The translations under genes and the position numbers were made by a program. DNA of 34,912 nt from Chloracidobacterium sp. UBA3360 (lineage in GTDB: Bacteria; Acidobacteriota; Blastocatellia; Pyrinomonadales; Pyrinomonadaceae), in NCBI GenBank assembly GCA_002360555.1, contig DEQS01000105.1, forward strand, positions 1-34,912. The letters are read 5' to 3'. This document shows positions 1-7,973 of this stretch, piece after piece; positions within the stretch are counted from its first letter, which is position 1; every line of letters begins with the position of its first letter. Below the pieces are notes generated by a model. That model made no database searches. It had not been told where the DNA came from and worked only from the letters and a program-made list of their open reading frames with translations.

Positions 1-227
1 TGGGCGTCGTCTAAATATTTATACTCTTTTAGCTTATCGATCACTGCATCGACGATCTCGTCATTGGTCCAGAGTTTTTCGAGCAGGCGTTCGCGCAGCT
101 CTCTGACCGAACGCGGTTTTGCGGCGAGCAGTTTGACGGCGCGGTTCATCGTCCGCTCACGCGAGCGGGCCGGGTCTTTGACCACGCGGTCAGCATCATC
201 AACCTTTCTAGTGCGTTTTCCCCACAT
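1..227 (-). CDS. recX: Regulatory protein RecX, N-terminal part (cut by the left edge)
   Basis: The first 75 residues are visible; the gene runs off the left edge. After a basic N-terminus comes a three-helix RecX-type repeat: MNRAVKLLAAKPRSVRELRE, then a segment ending with an isoleucine/valine-rich helix and KYLDDA, matching the usual pattern of a first RecX repeat that ends in LDD. RecX binds RecA filaments and modulates their activity in recombination and the SOS response. I took the ATG at 227-225; no clear Shine-Dalgarno site precedes it. The gene is divergent from truB, and the short gap between them is filled by a heptamer repeat. Most of the protein lies outside the window, so completeness cannot be judged. 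Confidence 0.75.
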   Translation of the reverse strand, partial: MWGKRTRKVDDADRVVKDPARSRERTMNRAVKLLAAKPRSVRELRERLLEKLWTNDEIVDAVIDKLKEYKYLDDA

Positions 228-231
228 AACC

Positions 232-303
232 CCAGTGCAAAATTCGCAATGCAAAATGCAAAATTCTTTTCACATTGTGCATTATGCATTGTGCATTCTA
301 AAA
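232..303. repeat. Inverted array of AATGCAN heptamers in the recX-truB gap
   Basis: On the plus strand the left half carries TGCAAAA units at 236-242, 250-256 and 257-263. The right half carries TGCATTA, TGCATTG and TGCATTC at 278-298. Read on the opposite strand, the right half is again AATGCAN units, so the two halves form an imperfect long hairpin around cttttcac. The array fills nearly the whole gap between two divergent genes, so both leaders must pass through it. The same unit recurs inside truB at 564-591. Confidence 0.8.
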
Positions 304-310
304 TTGACGC

Positions 311-1231
311 TTGGAAGGCATCCTCATCATCGACAAACCGGCGGGTATCACATCGCACGATGTGGTCGCCCGCGTGCGCCGTATTTTACAAACGAAACGT
401 GTCGGCCACACAGGCACCCTCGACCCTTTTGCGACCGGCGTGATGGTGATACTGATCGGCCAGGCGACGCGGCTCGCGCAGTTTTTGGATAAGGACGAAA
501 AAGAATACGAGGCCCTTGTTAGATTCGGGTTTGAGACGGATACGGGCGATAAAACCGGTCAAATGCAGAATGCAGAATGCAGAATGCAAAATGAAGAGAT
601 TGAAAAATTATTCGCGGCAACAACTTGGGATGACGTTTTTGTCGGGTTTCGAGGCGAGATCGAGCAGACGCCGCCTATGTATTCGGCAAAAAAGGTTGAT
701 GGAAAAAAGCTATATGAGCACGCTCGCAAGGGCGAGACTATCGAACGAAAGTCTGTAACAATTACCATTCACGAACTGGAACTACTTGGTGATCTCCGCG
801 AAACCGACTCGGGGGTTGGGACTTGGGACTTGGGACTCAAAGTTACTTGTTCCGCGGGCACCTATATCCGGACGCTGGCCGAGGACATTGGTAGGAAGGT
901 CGGTGTCGGTGCTCATCTTGCCGAATTGCGAAGGACTCGTGTGGGTAAATTTGGTATTGATCAGAGCGTGACGCTGGAAAAGTTAGAACAGGTTGAGGAT
1001 AAACAAACTGCCCTGATCCCGATGGAAGAGGCTGTGTCGCATCTAACCGCGTTTACACTAAATCCCGACCGTGTCGGCAAAACAAAGAGCGGAATGTCGA
1101 CGAGAGTTTTTGACGCGCTGTTTACTGTTGGGCAGCCGATCAGGATGATCGACGAGGACGGTAAACTTATCGCTATCGGGGCATACGACGAAGCGGAAAA
1201 TTCTGTACGTCCAAAAGTCGTTTTGGTATAA
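311..1231 (+). CDS. truB: tRNA pseudouridine(55) synthase TruB
   Basis: Makes pseudouridine 55 in the T-loop of tRNAs. Residues 3-18 carry the family start (ILIIDKPAGITSHDVV). GHTGTLDPFATG follows, with the catalytic Asp at 38. Then come the EIEQTPPMYSAKKVDGKKLY segment at about residue 117 and the CSAGTYIRTLAEDIG motif near residue 180. A TTG start at 311 is forced, because a TGA lies in frame at 305-307 and the family normally starts only a few residues before this motif. No Shine-Dalgarno site is visible. Two heptamer arrays lie inside the reading frame: 564-591, just after the TDTGDKTG strand, and 816-837, between two strands before CSAGTY. They encode QMQNAECRMQN and GVGTWDLG in places where relatives have short loops. 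The C-terminal PUA-like region follows. Function is well supported despite the insertions. Confidence 0.93.
   Translation: MEGILIIDKPAGITSHDVVARVRRILQTKRVGHTGTLDPFATGVMVILIGQATRLAQFLDKDEKEYEALVRFGFETDTGDKTGQMQNAECRMQNEEIEKLFAATTWDDVFVGFRGEIEQTPPMYSAKKVDGKKLYEHARKGETIERKSVTITIHELELLGDLRETDSGVGTWDLGLKVTCSAGTYIRTLAEDIGRKVGVGAHLAELRRTRVGKFGIDQSVTLEKLEQVEDKQTALIPMEEAVSHLTAFTLNPDRVGKTKSGMSTRVFDALFTVGQPIRMIDEDGKLIAIGAYDEAENSVRPKVVLV
564..598 (+). repeat. Heptamer array TGCAGAA inside truB
   Basis: Three perfect TGCAGAA units at 564-584 are followed by TGCAAAA at 585-591 and a decayed TGAAGAG at 592-598. It is the same AATGCAR heptamer as in the gap upstream of truB. Three units make 21 bases, so the array keeps the reading frame. 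Confidence 0.85.
816..837 (+). repeat. Heptamer array TTGGGAC inside truB
   Basis: Three perfect TTGGGAC units lie at 816-822, 823-829 and 830-836. They are read in frame as part of GVGTWDLGL. The unit differs from the TGCAGAA array in the same gene but has the same period and copy number. Confidence 0.85.
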
Positions 1232-1252
1232 AATGTCGGCAGAGTAAAACGT

Positions 1253-2254
1253 ATGAAAAAACGAAATGTGGCATTGGCGATCGGTGGTGCGGTCGGGGCG
1301 GCGGTTGCGGTCAAGCTGCTGACGCGTGCCGAGACGGTCATTTGGGAGGACGTTGCTGAGCGGGTCATCCACTCGGACCACTCGCATTTTGTAAATGTTG
1401 ACGGCGCCCGCGTTCATTATCAGGAATTTGGCCTGCCGACCAAACCGCCGCTTATTTTGATCCACGGCTATACGGCGTCGGTCTATGTATGGAAAACAGT
1501 CGCACCGATGCTGGCCGACGCGGGTTTTCGCGTCATCGCGGTCGATCTGTTGGGTTATGGATATTCGGAAAAACCGTCGTGGTTTGATTACTCGATCCAG
1601 GCACAGGCACGGATGATCTCACGGTTTATGGCACGCATCGGTGTAGGACGTGCGACGATAGTTGGCAGTTCTTATGGCGGTGCGGTCGCTCTAAATCTGA
1701 CACTCGATTATTCGGAAATGGTCGAGAAACTCGTACTCGTCGATGCCGTCTGTAACGACGAACCAAAAGACCACCCCATCTTGCGTCTCGCGGCTCTGCC
1801 CGGAGTCGGTGAAGCGCTAACGCCTTTTCTGATCGATTCTAAAAGGTTTCTCCGAATGCGGATGCAAGGCACGCTTGCCAAAGCCAACCACCACATGATC
1901 ACGGACGAGCGGATAGATAATATCCGCCGCCCGCTGCTCGCCGCCGACGGCCACCACGCGGTGCTAGCCACCTCGCGCAACTGGCACGCCGACCGGCTCG
2001 AAGCCGATGCAAACCTCATCAACCAGCCGACGCTGATCATCTGGGGCGATTCGGACACGGTCATACCGATCAAGCACGGCTACACGCTGCACCGTGAGAT
2101 CTTGAATTCCCGTTTTGTCATCCTCAAAGATTGCGGCCACGTCCCGCAAGAGGAAAAGAGCGAGATCTTTACCAACCTCGTCACCGAATTTTGCCGCGAC
2201 CGCAAAGGCCGCATTGCCGCAAAAGACGGCGATGATGTGCGGATGGAAGCCTGA
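1253..2254 (+). CDS. Membrane-anchored alpha/beta hydrolase
   Basis: 333 residues. A basic start and an Ala/Val-rich stretch at residues 6-20 look like a membrane anchor or uncleaved signal. The rest is a complete alpha/beta-hydrolase fold: oxyanion-hole HGYT at 71-74, the GxSxG nucleophile elbow GSSYGG with Ser140, the acid at WGDSD (Asp268) and the His at CGHVP (His296). The family includes esterases, epoxide hydrolases and C-C bond hydrolases, and the sequence alone does not fix the substrate. It begins 21 bases after truB. Its TGA overlaps the ATG of the next gene by one base (TGATG), so the two are likely co-translated. Confidence 0.85.
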   Translation: MKKRNVALAIGGAVGAAVAVKLLTRAETVIWEDVAERVIHSDHSHFVNVDGARVHYQEFGLPTKPPLILIHGYTASVYVWKTVAPMLADAGFRVIAVDLLGYGYSEKPSWFDYSIQAQARMISRFMARIGVGRATIVGSSYGGAVALNLTLDYSEMVEKLVLVDAVCNDEPKDHPILRLAALPGVGEALTPFLIDSKRFLRMRMQGTLAKANHHMITDERIDNIRRPLLAADGHHAVLATSRNWHADRLEADANLINQPTLIIWGDSDTVIPIKHGYTLHREILNSRFVILKDCGHVPQEEKSEIFTNLVTEFCRDRKGRIAAKDGDDVRMEA

Positions 2255-3003
2255 TGAATCCATCGGCGGCGTTATTATATGGTAAGGGCATCTTCACGAC
2301 CATCGCTATCCGCGACCGGCAGCCGTTACTATGGGATAAGCATTGGCGGCGCATTTATGACAACGCCAAAATCGTCGGGATCGAACTCTCGGCATATTCC
2401 CATCGAGAAACTTTAGACCAACTTACGAAGTCCCTTCAAAACGAGGGCATTGTAAATGGCCGCGCACGGCTCACTTTTTTTGATGAAAGTCCCAGCCCTA
2501 TTTGGCCAAGTGATTCCCCATCTAAAACAAGTCTCCATATCATCACCGGTAATCTGCGTCCAGTGCCGGACGGGTTTCGGTTGACGGTTTCGCCGTATCC
2601 GGTGAATTCACGTTCTCCGCTCGCGGGTGTGAAATCGTGTAACTATCTTGAAAATTTATTGGCTATAGAAGAAGCAAAGACGCGCGGCTTTCAAGAAGCC
2701 GTACGCGTCAACGAACACGGGTTTATCACCGGCGGATGTATGTCGAATGTTTTCTGGCTAAAGGACGAGGTGCTTTACACACCGAAGCTTGCGACAGGAT
2801 GTTTGCCGGGAACGACGCGGGAATTTGTGTTGGAAAATTTGGAGTGCCGAGAGTCTGAGGTCAGGATCGAAGAGTTAAGCAAGGCGGATGCGATCTTTCT
2901 GACATCCGCGGGTTTGGGCATAACGCAGGTTGCCGAATACGAAGGTAAACCAATGCAAAGATCAGGTCACCCGATCCTCAAATTGCTCGCAACCACCATT
3001 TGA
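2254..3003 (+). CDS. PLP-dependent class IV aminotransferase / aminodeoxychorismate lyase-like
   Basis: 249 residues with the fold-type IV pattern: an early LYGKGIFTTIAIRD segment, the Schiff-base lysine in VKSCNYLENL (Lys127), then QEAVRVNEHGFITGGCMSNVFW and the cofactor-binding turn TGCLPGTTREF. The short length and the SNVFW/TPKL stretch fit PabC (makes p-aminobenzoate for folate) better than branched-chain aminotransferases, but D-amino acid transaminase is also possible. As I recall the family, a Glu follows the Thr in this motif (TE..xxN.F) and contacts the PLP ring nitrogen; here that position is Gly160. The gene is coupled to the hydrolase upstream. Confidence 0.8.
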   Translation: MNPSAALLYGKGIFTTIAIRDRQPLLWDKHWRRIYDNAKIVGIELSAYSHRETLDQLTKSLQNEGIVNGRARLTFFDESPSPIWPSDSPSKTSLHIITGNLRPVPDGFRLTVSPYPVNSRSPLAGVKSCNYLENLLAIEEAKTRGFQEAVRVNEHGFITGGCMSNVFWLKDEVLYTPKLATGCLPGTTREFVLENLECRESEVRIEELSKADAIFLTSAGLGITQVAEYEGKPMQRSGHPILKLLATTI

Positions 3004-3014
3004 AAATACAAAAA

Positions 3015-3056
3015 TACACGAAGAGCGCGAAATCATCTTTCGTCTGCCTTCGTGTA
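3015..3056. repeat. Inverted repeat after the class IV PLP gene, possible bidirectional terminator
   Basis: TACACGAAG (3015-3023) pairs with CTTCGTGTA (3048-3056) around a 24-base loop. It sits between two convergent genes. The arm sequence (CACGAA) resembles the longer CACGAAT repeat at 22404-22460. There is no T-tract, so a terminator role is only suggested. Confidence 0.55.
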
Positions 3057-3076
3057 GATTCGTGATTTCCGGGTTG

Positions 3077-3304
3077 TTACCCTGCGGTTTCGAAAAGTGC
3101 GAGGATCTGTTTGCCCTCGATTGAACGTGGGTCGATGGTACGCAGGTGCTTGCGGCCCTGCATTTCCCATATCGCCGTTACCGTTCCTTCTTTTTCAACC
3201 GCTTGATATGAAACGTCTTCGGTATTGACCGGCGCTTCTGCGACCGGTGCTGCTGCCGGAGTTTCCTCTGGTGCCTCTGCGGCCTGTACTGCTTCTTCTG
3301 ACAT
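3077..3304 (-). CDS. Small acidic protein of unknown function
   Basis: 75 residues. An Ala/Glu/Pro-rich, disordered-looking N-terminal half is followed by a compact segment (about residues 33-75) that reads SYQAVEKEGTVTAIWEMQG, then KHLRTIDPRSIEGKQILALF. A good AGGAGA Shine-Dalgarno site precedes the ATG at 3304, which supports it as a real gene. It lies downstream of the serine hydrolase on the same strand after a gap of about 95 bases. I do not recognise a family; no signal peptide or cysteine is present, so it is probably cytoplasmic. Confidence 0.65.
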   Translation of the reverse strand: MSEEAVQAAEAPEETPAAAPVAEAPVNTEDVSYQAVEKEGTVTAIWEMQGRKHLRTIDPRSIEGKQILALFETAG

Positions 3305-3399
3305 TAAAACAAATTTCTCCTATCGATCTATTTCCTATTACAAACTGTTAATAGAAAGAGAATTCTACACACAGCGCCTTATTTTGTCGAGCCTTGCGG

Positions 3400-4953
3400 T
3401 CATTTCGTTCGTTTCAGGTCGAGCTCGTAAAACCACAGATCGTTGTTTGGCTGGTCTATCTTCATTTCATTTGCCTTGGCGTTCTTATCGATCACGAAGG
3501 TCACGAAACCACGCGGAAAGTTATATCCGGCGGACGTACGCCATTTTATCTGAAACGTGTCGAGGTGCCAGTGTTCGAGATCGGCAACGTATCCCGGCGT
3601 TGGGATCATACGCATCACAAGCTTGCCGTTTTCCTCGGCTACCGTGATATCACCATACATCTGACTGTTAAACGTACCGGCGTAAGACTGGATCGCGAGT
3701 GATGGTTTGGTATTTGGGATCCGGGCGGCATCTACCTTTTTGATCTCTTCGGCATCAGCGGCTTTTCCGTCGGCGATCTGCTTGACGGCCTCGGCATTGT
3801 AATCACGTTTTGGGGCATCGACCAGCATGTCACGGATCTTGTTCATCATTATGATGAAAGAGGGTGATTCGTTATTTGTCAGGACGACAAAACCGGCATT
3901 TTCCTCCGGGATCAGCACCGTATAGGAAAGCATACCGTCGAGACCGCCGCTGTGATTGATGATCTTGCGGCCGTAGTAATCGTAGAGAAACCAGCCCATG
4001 CCGACGGCGTTAAAATGGCGTGTCGGGTTCGACCTGATCGCTCCTTCGGACAGCGGCATCATCATATTTGGCTGCCACATCTGGTTGGATTGCTCACTCG
4101 AAAATATCTTTTTGCCCTCAAATGTGCCGCGTCCGAGCTGCAAGCGTATCCAGCGTGAGAGATCCGCGACCGAAGCATTGACGCCGACCGCACCGTACGC
4201 TCCCTCATAATTTGCACCTTTGATCTGCGGCAGAACACGCAATGCTCCGCCCGATTCGTTGTGTGGGCGGGCGACGTTGTCCGGCAGGGCGTTGATGCTC
4301 GTTACCGAACGCGTCATACCGATCTGGTCCATGATCCGCTCTTTTACAAAGACCGGCCACGGCTTGCCCGACACCTTTTCGATGATCTTACCCGCCGCGA
4401 CGAACATCAGGTTTTGGTAACCATAGCGGGTACGAAAGCTCGACACCGGCTTTAGATACCGGACTCGTTTTAGCATATCGTCCGCTGTATAGGTCGTATT
4501 GAACCAGAGAAGGTCTCCGCTAAATGTGTCCAGCCCAACGCGGTGTGTGACCAGATCGCGAACGGTCAATTCGCTCGTCACCCATGGGTCATACATTTGA
4601 AATTCGGGTAGATATTTTGAGACTTTGTCGTTCCACGCAAGCTTTTTCTCATCGACGAGAATAGCTAGACTCGCGGTCGTAAACGCCTTAGAGTTTGACG
4701 CAATCTCAAAGATCGTATTCTCATCAACCTTTTCCGGTTTGCCGAGTTCGCGAACGCCATAGCCTTTCGCAAAAACGGTCTTGTCGTCTTTGACGATGGC
4801 GATCGCCATACCCGGGCCTTTCCACGTATCCATTACGGTGTTGGCATAGGCGTCGATCTCTTTGAGCTTGTCGTCGAGAGTTTGGGCGACGGCACCCAAA
4901 TGAAATACGAGAATAAGAACGAGAAAACCGGAAAGCTTTTTAATGTTTTTCAT
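3400..4953 (-). CDS. Exported serine hydrolase of the beta-lactamase/PBP-C fold with C-terminal DUF3471-like domain
   Basis: 517 residues. A signal peptide (residues 1-23, ending GAVAQ) is followed by the catalytic domain: SxxK as Ser86-Asn-Ser-Lys89, YxN as Tyr179-Gln-Asn181 and HSGG at 334-337 in the place of KTG. From about residue 415 on, the SYAGTFNSQMYGDITV and NDLWFYELDL segments match the small beta domain often found after these hydrolases. Such proteins act in the periplasm on peptides, esters or cell-wall fragments; the substrate is not predictable. I chose the ATG at 4953 because AAAGGATC lies just upstream and the signal peptide starts there; an ATG 33 bases earlier is possible. 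The gene is divergent from the permease at 5056. Confidence 0.88.
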   Translation of the reverse strand: MKNIKKLSGFLVLILVFHLGAVAQTLDDKLKEIDAYANTVMDTWKGPGMAIAIVKDDKTVFAKGYGVRELGKPEKVDENTIFEIASNSKAFTTASLAILVDEKKLAWNDKVSKYLPEFQMYDPWVTSELTVRDLVTHRVGLDTFSGDLLWFNTTYTADDMLKRVRYLKPVSSFRTRYGYQNLMFVAAGKIIEKVSGKPWPVFVKERIMDQIGMTRSVTSINALPDNVARPHNESGGALRVLPQIKGANYEGAYGAVGVNASVADLSRWIRLQLGRGTFEGKKIFSSEQSNQMWQPNMMMPLSEGAIRSNPTRHFNAVGMGWFLYDYYGRKIINHSGGLDGMLSYTVLIPEENAGFVVLTNNESPSFIIMMNKIRDMLVDAPKRDYNAEAVKQIADGKAADAEEIKKVDAARIPNTKPSLAIQSYAGTFNSQMYGDITVAEENGKLVMRMIPTPGYVADLEHWHLDTFQIKWRTSAGYNFPRGFVTFVIDKNAKANEMKIDQPNNDLWFYELDLKRTK

Positions 4954-5055
4954 GCAATTGATCCTTTGTCCTGATGTATTTTTCACAATAATAGCACGCC
5001 TTTCGCCAAGTTTTTTCTTTCAAATCGCGGCAAATTCAGATATTCTTTTCGGCAC

Positions 5056-6843
5056 ATGTCACCAATTGCGATCACCCTAATACTGCTGCTCGTTGCGATC
5101 GTTCTATTTGCGACCGAAAAGCTACCTGTCGATGTCATCGGCATAATTCTCGTTATAGCCCTTATATTGACGCGTGTATTGACGGTCGGCGAGGCGGTCG
5201 CGGGTTTTGGCAACGACGTTATCATTACAATTGGCGGGCTGTTTATACTCGTCGGCGGACTGACCAAGACCGGGATGGTCGATGTGATCGGGCGGCGGAT
5301 CGGGCGGATATCCGGTGACAATGAGTTTGTATTGACCGCTCTGATAATGGTGACGGCGGCAGTGTCCGCTTCGGTGCTCAAGAACACGACGACAGCGGCG
5401 ATGTTTTTGCCGGTCGTGATCGGTCTTGCTGCTAGATCAAAAGTGCCGCCATCAAAACTGCTGATGCCGCTTGCGTTTGGTGCGATCCTCGGCGGCAGCT
5501 GTACTCTGATAGGTACGTCGACAAATCTAGCCGTCAGCGGTGCGATCACCCGTTACGGCCAAGAGCCGTTTTCGATGTTTGAACTGGCGCCGGTCGGCAT
5601 TATTACATTTGCGGTCGGCATGCTCTATATGCTTTTCATCGGGCGTAAGATGCTGCCGAGCCGCGGCGGCGAGGCTTCGCTAACCGAGCAATATCAGATC
5701 CGTGACTACATCTCAGAGCTGCTTGTCCTACCCGATTCGGAACTGGTCGGAAAAACGCTCGAAGAGGCGAATATCAACACCATCCTTGAGCTAAACGTTC
5801 TCGGCATAATCCGTGACGGCGAGCGGATCATCGCCCCGAGTTCCAGTGAGCGTATCCGCCGCCGTGATTCGCTGATCGTTGAGGGCAAAATAAGCGACAT
5901 CTTACGCGTAAAAGAAGAGATTGGGCTCGAGATCAAAGCCGATTTTATGCTCAATGATGTAGTGCTCGAGGATGATGATGTCGAGCTGTTTGAGTTAATG
6001 GTGATGCGTGATTCGAGGTTTGTCGGCCACACGCTAAAGACGATGAAGTTTCGGCAGAGCTACGATCTGACCGTGCTTGCGGTCAATCGTCACGGCCAGA
6101 CGTTTATAGAAAAACTGAGCGACCTCGAGCTTATCTTTGGCGACGTGCTGCTCGTTCAGGGCAAACGCACGCTGATCGACCCGCTCGTTATTGACCGCGA
6201 GCTAATGCTGCTCGAAGACGTGTCGGCCAGCAGTATGAGGGTTGATAAGAGAAGGTGGGCTGTTGCGGCATTTGCCCTTTTCCTTATGCTTTCGCTGACA
6301 AAGGTCGTCGTTGGTTACGAGATACCGCTGGCAGTATGTGTGCTTTTGGGCGTGATGGTATTGCTCGCAACCAAAACGGTTCGCTACTCAGAGATGTATG
6401 ACCTCATCGATTTTCGCTTGCTCGTATTGATCGCCTGCATGATGAGCTTTGGCGTTGCGATGGAAAACACAAAAGCCGATGTGTATCTTGCCGGACTGAT
6501 CGAGCAATATTTTGGACAATTTGGCCCCACTGCTGTGCTTGCCGGATTCTTTTTGTTCACCGTTTTGCTGACCCAACCGATGTCTAATCAGGCTGCCGCG
6601 CTCGTCGTACTGCCGGTTGCTATCAAAACAGCGGTCGCTCTGGGGCTAAATCCGCGTACGTTTATCATCGGCGTCACATACGCGGCGTCATTTTCGTTCA
6701 TCACGCCGCTTGAGCCAGCCTGTGTGCTGGTCTATACGCCGGGACGGTATCGGTTTATGGATTTTGTAAAGATCGGGACTATCCTGACAATAATCGTTTT
6801 TGTTGTGTCGATCACGCTCGTGCCGGTGTTTTGGCCGCTCTAG
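5056..6843 (+). CDS. SLC13/DASS-type permease with two TrkA-C (RCK-C) domains
   Basis: 595 residues. The N-terminal membrane half (residues 1-200) has about five helices and the loop GGSCTLIGTSTN at about 153-164, typical of divalent anion/sodium symporters. Two soluble TrkA-C-like domains follow at about 215-300 and 310-390 (for example DSELVGKTLEEANI and DSRFVGHTLKTMKF). The C-terminal membrane half (about 397-595) holds the second re-entrant motif near FSFITPLEPACVLVYTPG. Proteins of this layout move sulfate, dicarboxylates or other anions, with ligand-gated control by the TrkA-C domains. The substrate is unknown. No strong Shine-Dalgarno site precedes the ATG at 5056. Its TAG overlaps the TAG of the convergent neighbour (CTAG, 6840-6843). 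Confidence 0.88.
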   Translation: MSPIAITLILLLVAIVLFATEKLPVDVIGIILVIALILTRVLTVGEAVAGFGNDVIITIGGLFILVGGLTKTGMVDVIGRRIGRISGDNEFVLTALIMVTAAVSASVLKNTTTAAMFLPVVIGLAARSKVPPSKLLMPLAFGAILGGSCTLIGTSTNLAVSGAITRYGQEPFSMFELAPVGIITFAVGMLYMLFIGRKMLPSRGGEASLTEQYQIRDYISELLVLPDSELVGKTLEEANINTILELNVLGIIRDGERIIAPSSSERIRRRDSLIVEGKISDILRVKEEIGLEIKADFMLNDVVLEDDDVELFELMVMRDSRFVGHTLKTMKFRQSYDLTVLAVNRHGQTFIEKLSDLELIFGDVLLVQGKRTLIDPLVIDRELMLLEDVSASSMRVDKRRWAVAAFALFLMLSLTKVVVGYEIPLAVCVLLGVMVLLATKTVRYSEMYDLIDFRLLVLIACMMSFGVAMENTKADVYLAGLIEQYFGQFGPTAVLAGFFLFTVLLTQPMSNQAAALVVLPVAIKTAVALGLNPRTFIIGVTYAASFSFITPLEPACVLVYTPGRYRFMDFVKIGTILTIIVFVVSITLVPVFWPL

Positions 6844-7892
6844 TGCCGAATCGATTTTGTGATCTCGCTTAAGCTGAGCCCGCGTTTGATGATCATTATC
6901 ATACCGACCGCCGTCCAAAAGAATATTCTGCCACGGCGTATGATCGCGAGCGTCACACCAACGCCTGCAGCGAGAGCTACAGTTTCGCCGATAAATTGAG
7001 CCCCTGCCTCGTCAACGCCGATCGTGAAGGGTACAAGTTTGAATAATACCGTAATAAAACGGCTGATCGATTCGAGCAAAAAGGCAGTTAACAGGCTCGG
7101 GCTGACACCGGTCAGGCGGTAAAGAATGTACGCAACCTCGACTATCCCGAGCACATGATAGGTCATTTCGAGTAAACAGATCGGTACAAAACGTCGGGGA
7201 AAATGGCGGTAAAAACCGTAGATCAGATCCTCGAACCGCCGCACGTCATGTCGCCATTTGCCCAAAAGATTGTGCAGTATGCCGTGTTTATAAACCCAAT
7301 TGCAGATCCAACTCGCAAAATGCCACTGACGGATCACCATTGTGACACCTAATACGATCATCACCGCGAGTGTGCCGATGACGACGTTTAGCGTAAGAGC
7401 GACATTTTCATCCACCGCAAATCCACGCAGCAGAACGGCCGCTCCGACGATCAAAAATAGCCCTGTCGTAAAGCTGTAAAAAAGGTTTTCGGTCGCGACC
7501 GACGACAGGCCCGCAACCAGTGGTACGCGGCCACGGACGGAGATCGCCTTAGCCGTGCCGCTGGCAAAAAAGCCTAGCGGTATCGTGCTGCTCATAGCTT
7601 CGCCGATCATCATCGCGGGAACGGTGTCTTTTAACGTCAGTGTATAGGGCGGGTGAACCGTCAGCGTCCAGGCGTAGGCACGGGTGAGGAGCCGAATGAA
7701 AAAGAGAGCAACGATGATCGCAAAACCGTCAAAACCAAACCGCTTGATGCCGTCCCATATCTCGTGAAACCCGATGGAGTAAATAAAATACGCAAACAGC
7801 GCAATACCAAATATGGTCAGCACAAAGCCCAGGATATGTAGGCGTTTGATGCGTTTTGAGGTTGGCTTTTGTGTTTCGGTGGTCTCGTCCAA
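6840..7892 (-). CDS. UPF0104 / lysylphosphatidylglycerol synthase-like transmembrane protein
   Basis: 350 residues with about eight hydrophobic helices, beginning at about residue 20 (LGFVLTIFGIALFAYFIYSI). The pattern GEAMSSTIPLGFFASGTAKA at about 97-116 and LFKLVPFTIGVDEAGAQFIGE near 280-300 is that of the flippase-like membrane domain of MprF and its stand-alone relatives. There is no C-terminal synthase domain. A TTG start at 7892 fits the length and the charged N-terminus; no ATG lies nearby in frame. The gene is divergent from the acyl-CoA dehydrogenase gene and convergent with the permease. The role is likely lipid or polyisoprenoid transport, by inference only. Confidence 0.8.
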   Translation of the reverse strand: MDETTETQKPTSKRIKRLHILGFVLTIFGIALFAYFIYSIGFHEIWDGIKRFGFDGFAIIVALFFIRLLTRAYAWTLTVHPPYTLTLKDTVPAMMIGEAMSSTIPLGFFASGTAKAISVRGRVPLVAGLSSVATENLFYSFTTGLFLIVGAAVLLRGFAVDENVALTLNVVIGTLAVMIVLGVTMVIRQWHFASWICNWVYKHGILHNLLGKWRHDVRRFEDLIYGFYRHFPRRFVPICLLEMTYHVLGIVEVAYILYRLTGVSPSLLTAFLLESISRFITVLFKLVPFTIGVDEAGAQFIGETVALAAGVGVTLAIIRRGRIFFWTAVGMIMIIKRGLSLSEITKSIRH

Positions 7893-7918
7893 TGCTTTGC
7901 CTTTGTGCCTTGCGGTGT

Positions 7919-7935
7919 CTAAAATGGTATTTTAG
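7919..7935. promoter_or_regulatory. Short inverted repeat in a divergent promoter region
   Basis: CTAAAAT and ATTTTAG form a perfect 7-base inverted repeat around GGT, 39 bases upstream of the acyl-CoA dehydrogenase start and 27 bases upstream of the divergent membrane gene. Position and symmetry suggest an operator; no regulator can be named. Confidence 0.35.
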
Positions 7936-7973
7936 CAAAACTTAAGTAACAAGATATTTACAGGAACACTATT

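Noticed and set aside
232..303. CRISPR-like array
   Set aside because: The units are 7 bases long, contiguous and mirrored, without spacers; no cas genes are present.
146..443. Open frames on both strands across the recX-truB gap
   Set aside because: They arise from the period-7 repeat, which keeps several frames open, and from overlap with recX and truB; none has a coding-like product.
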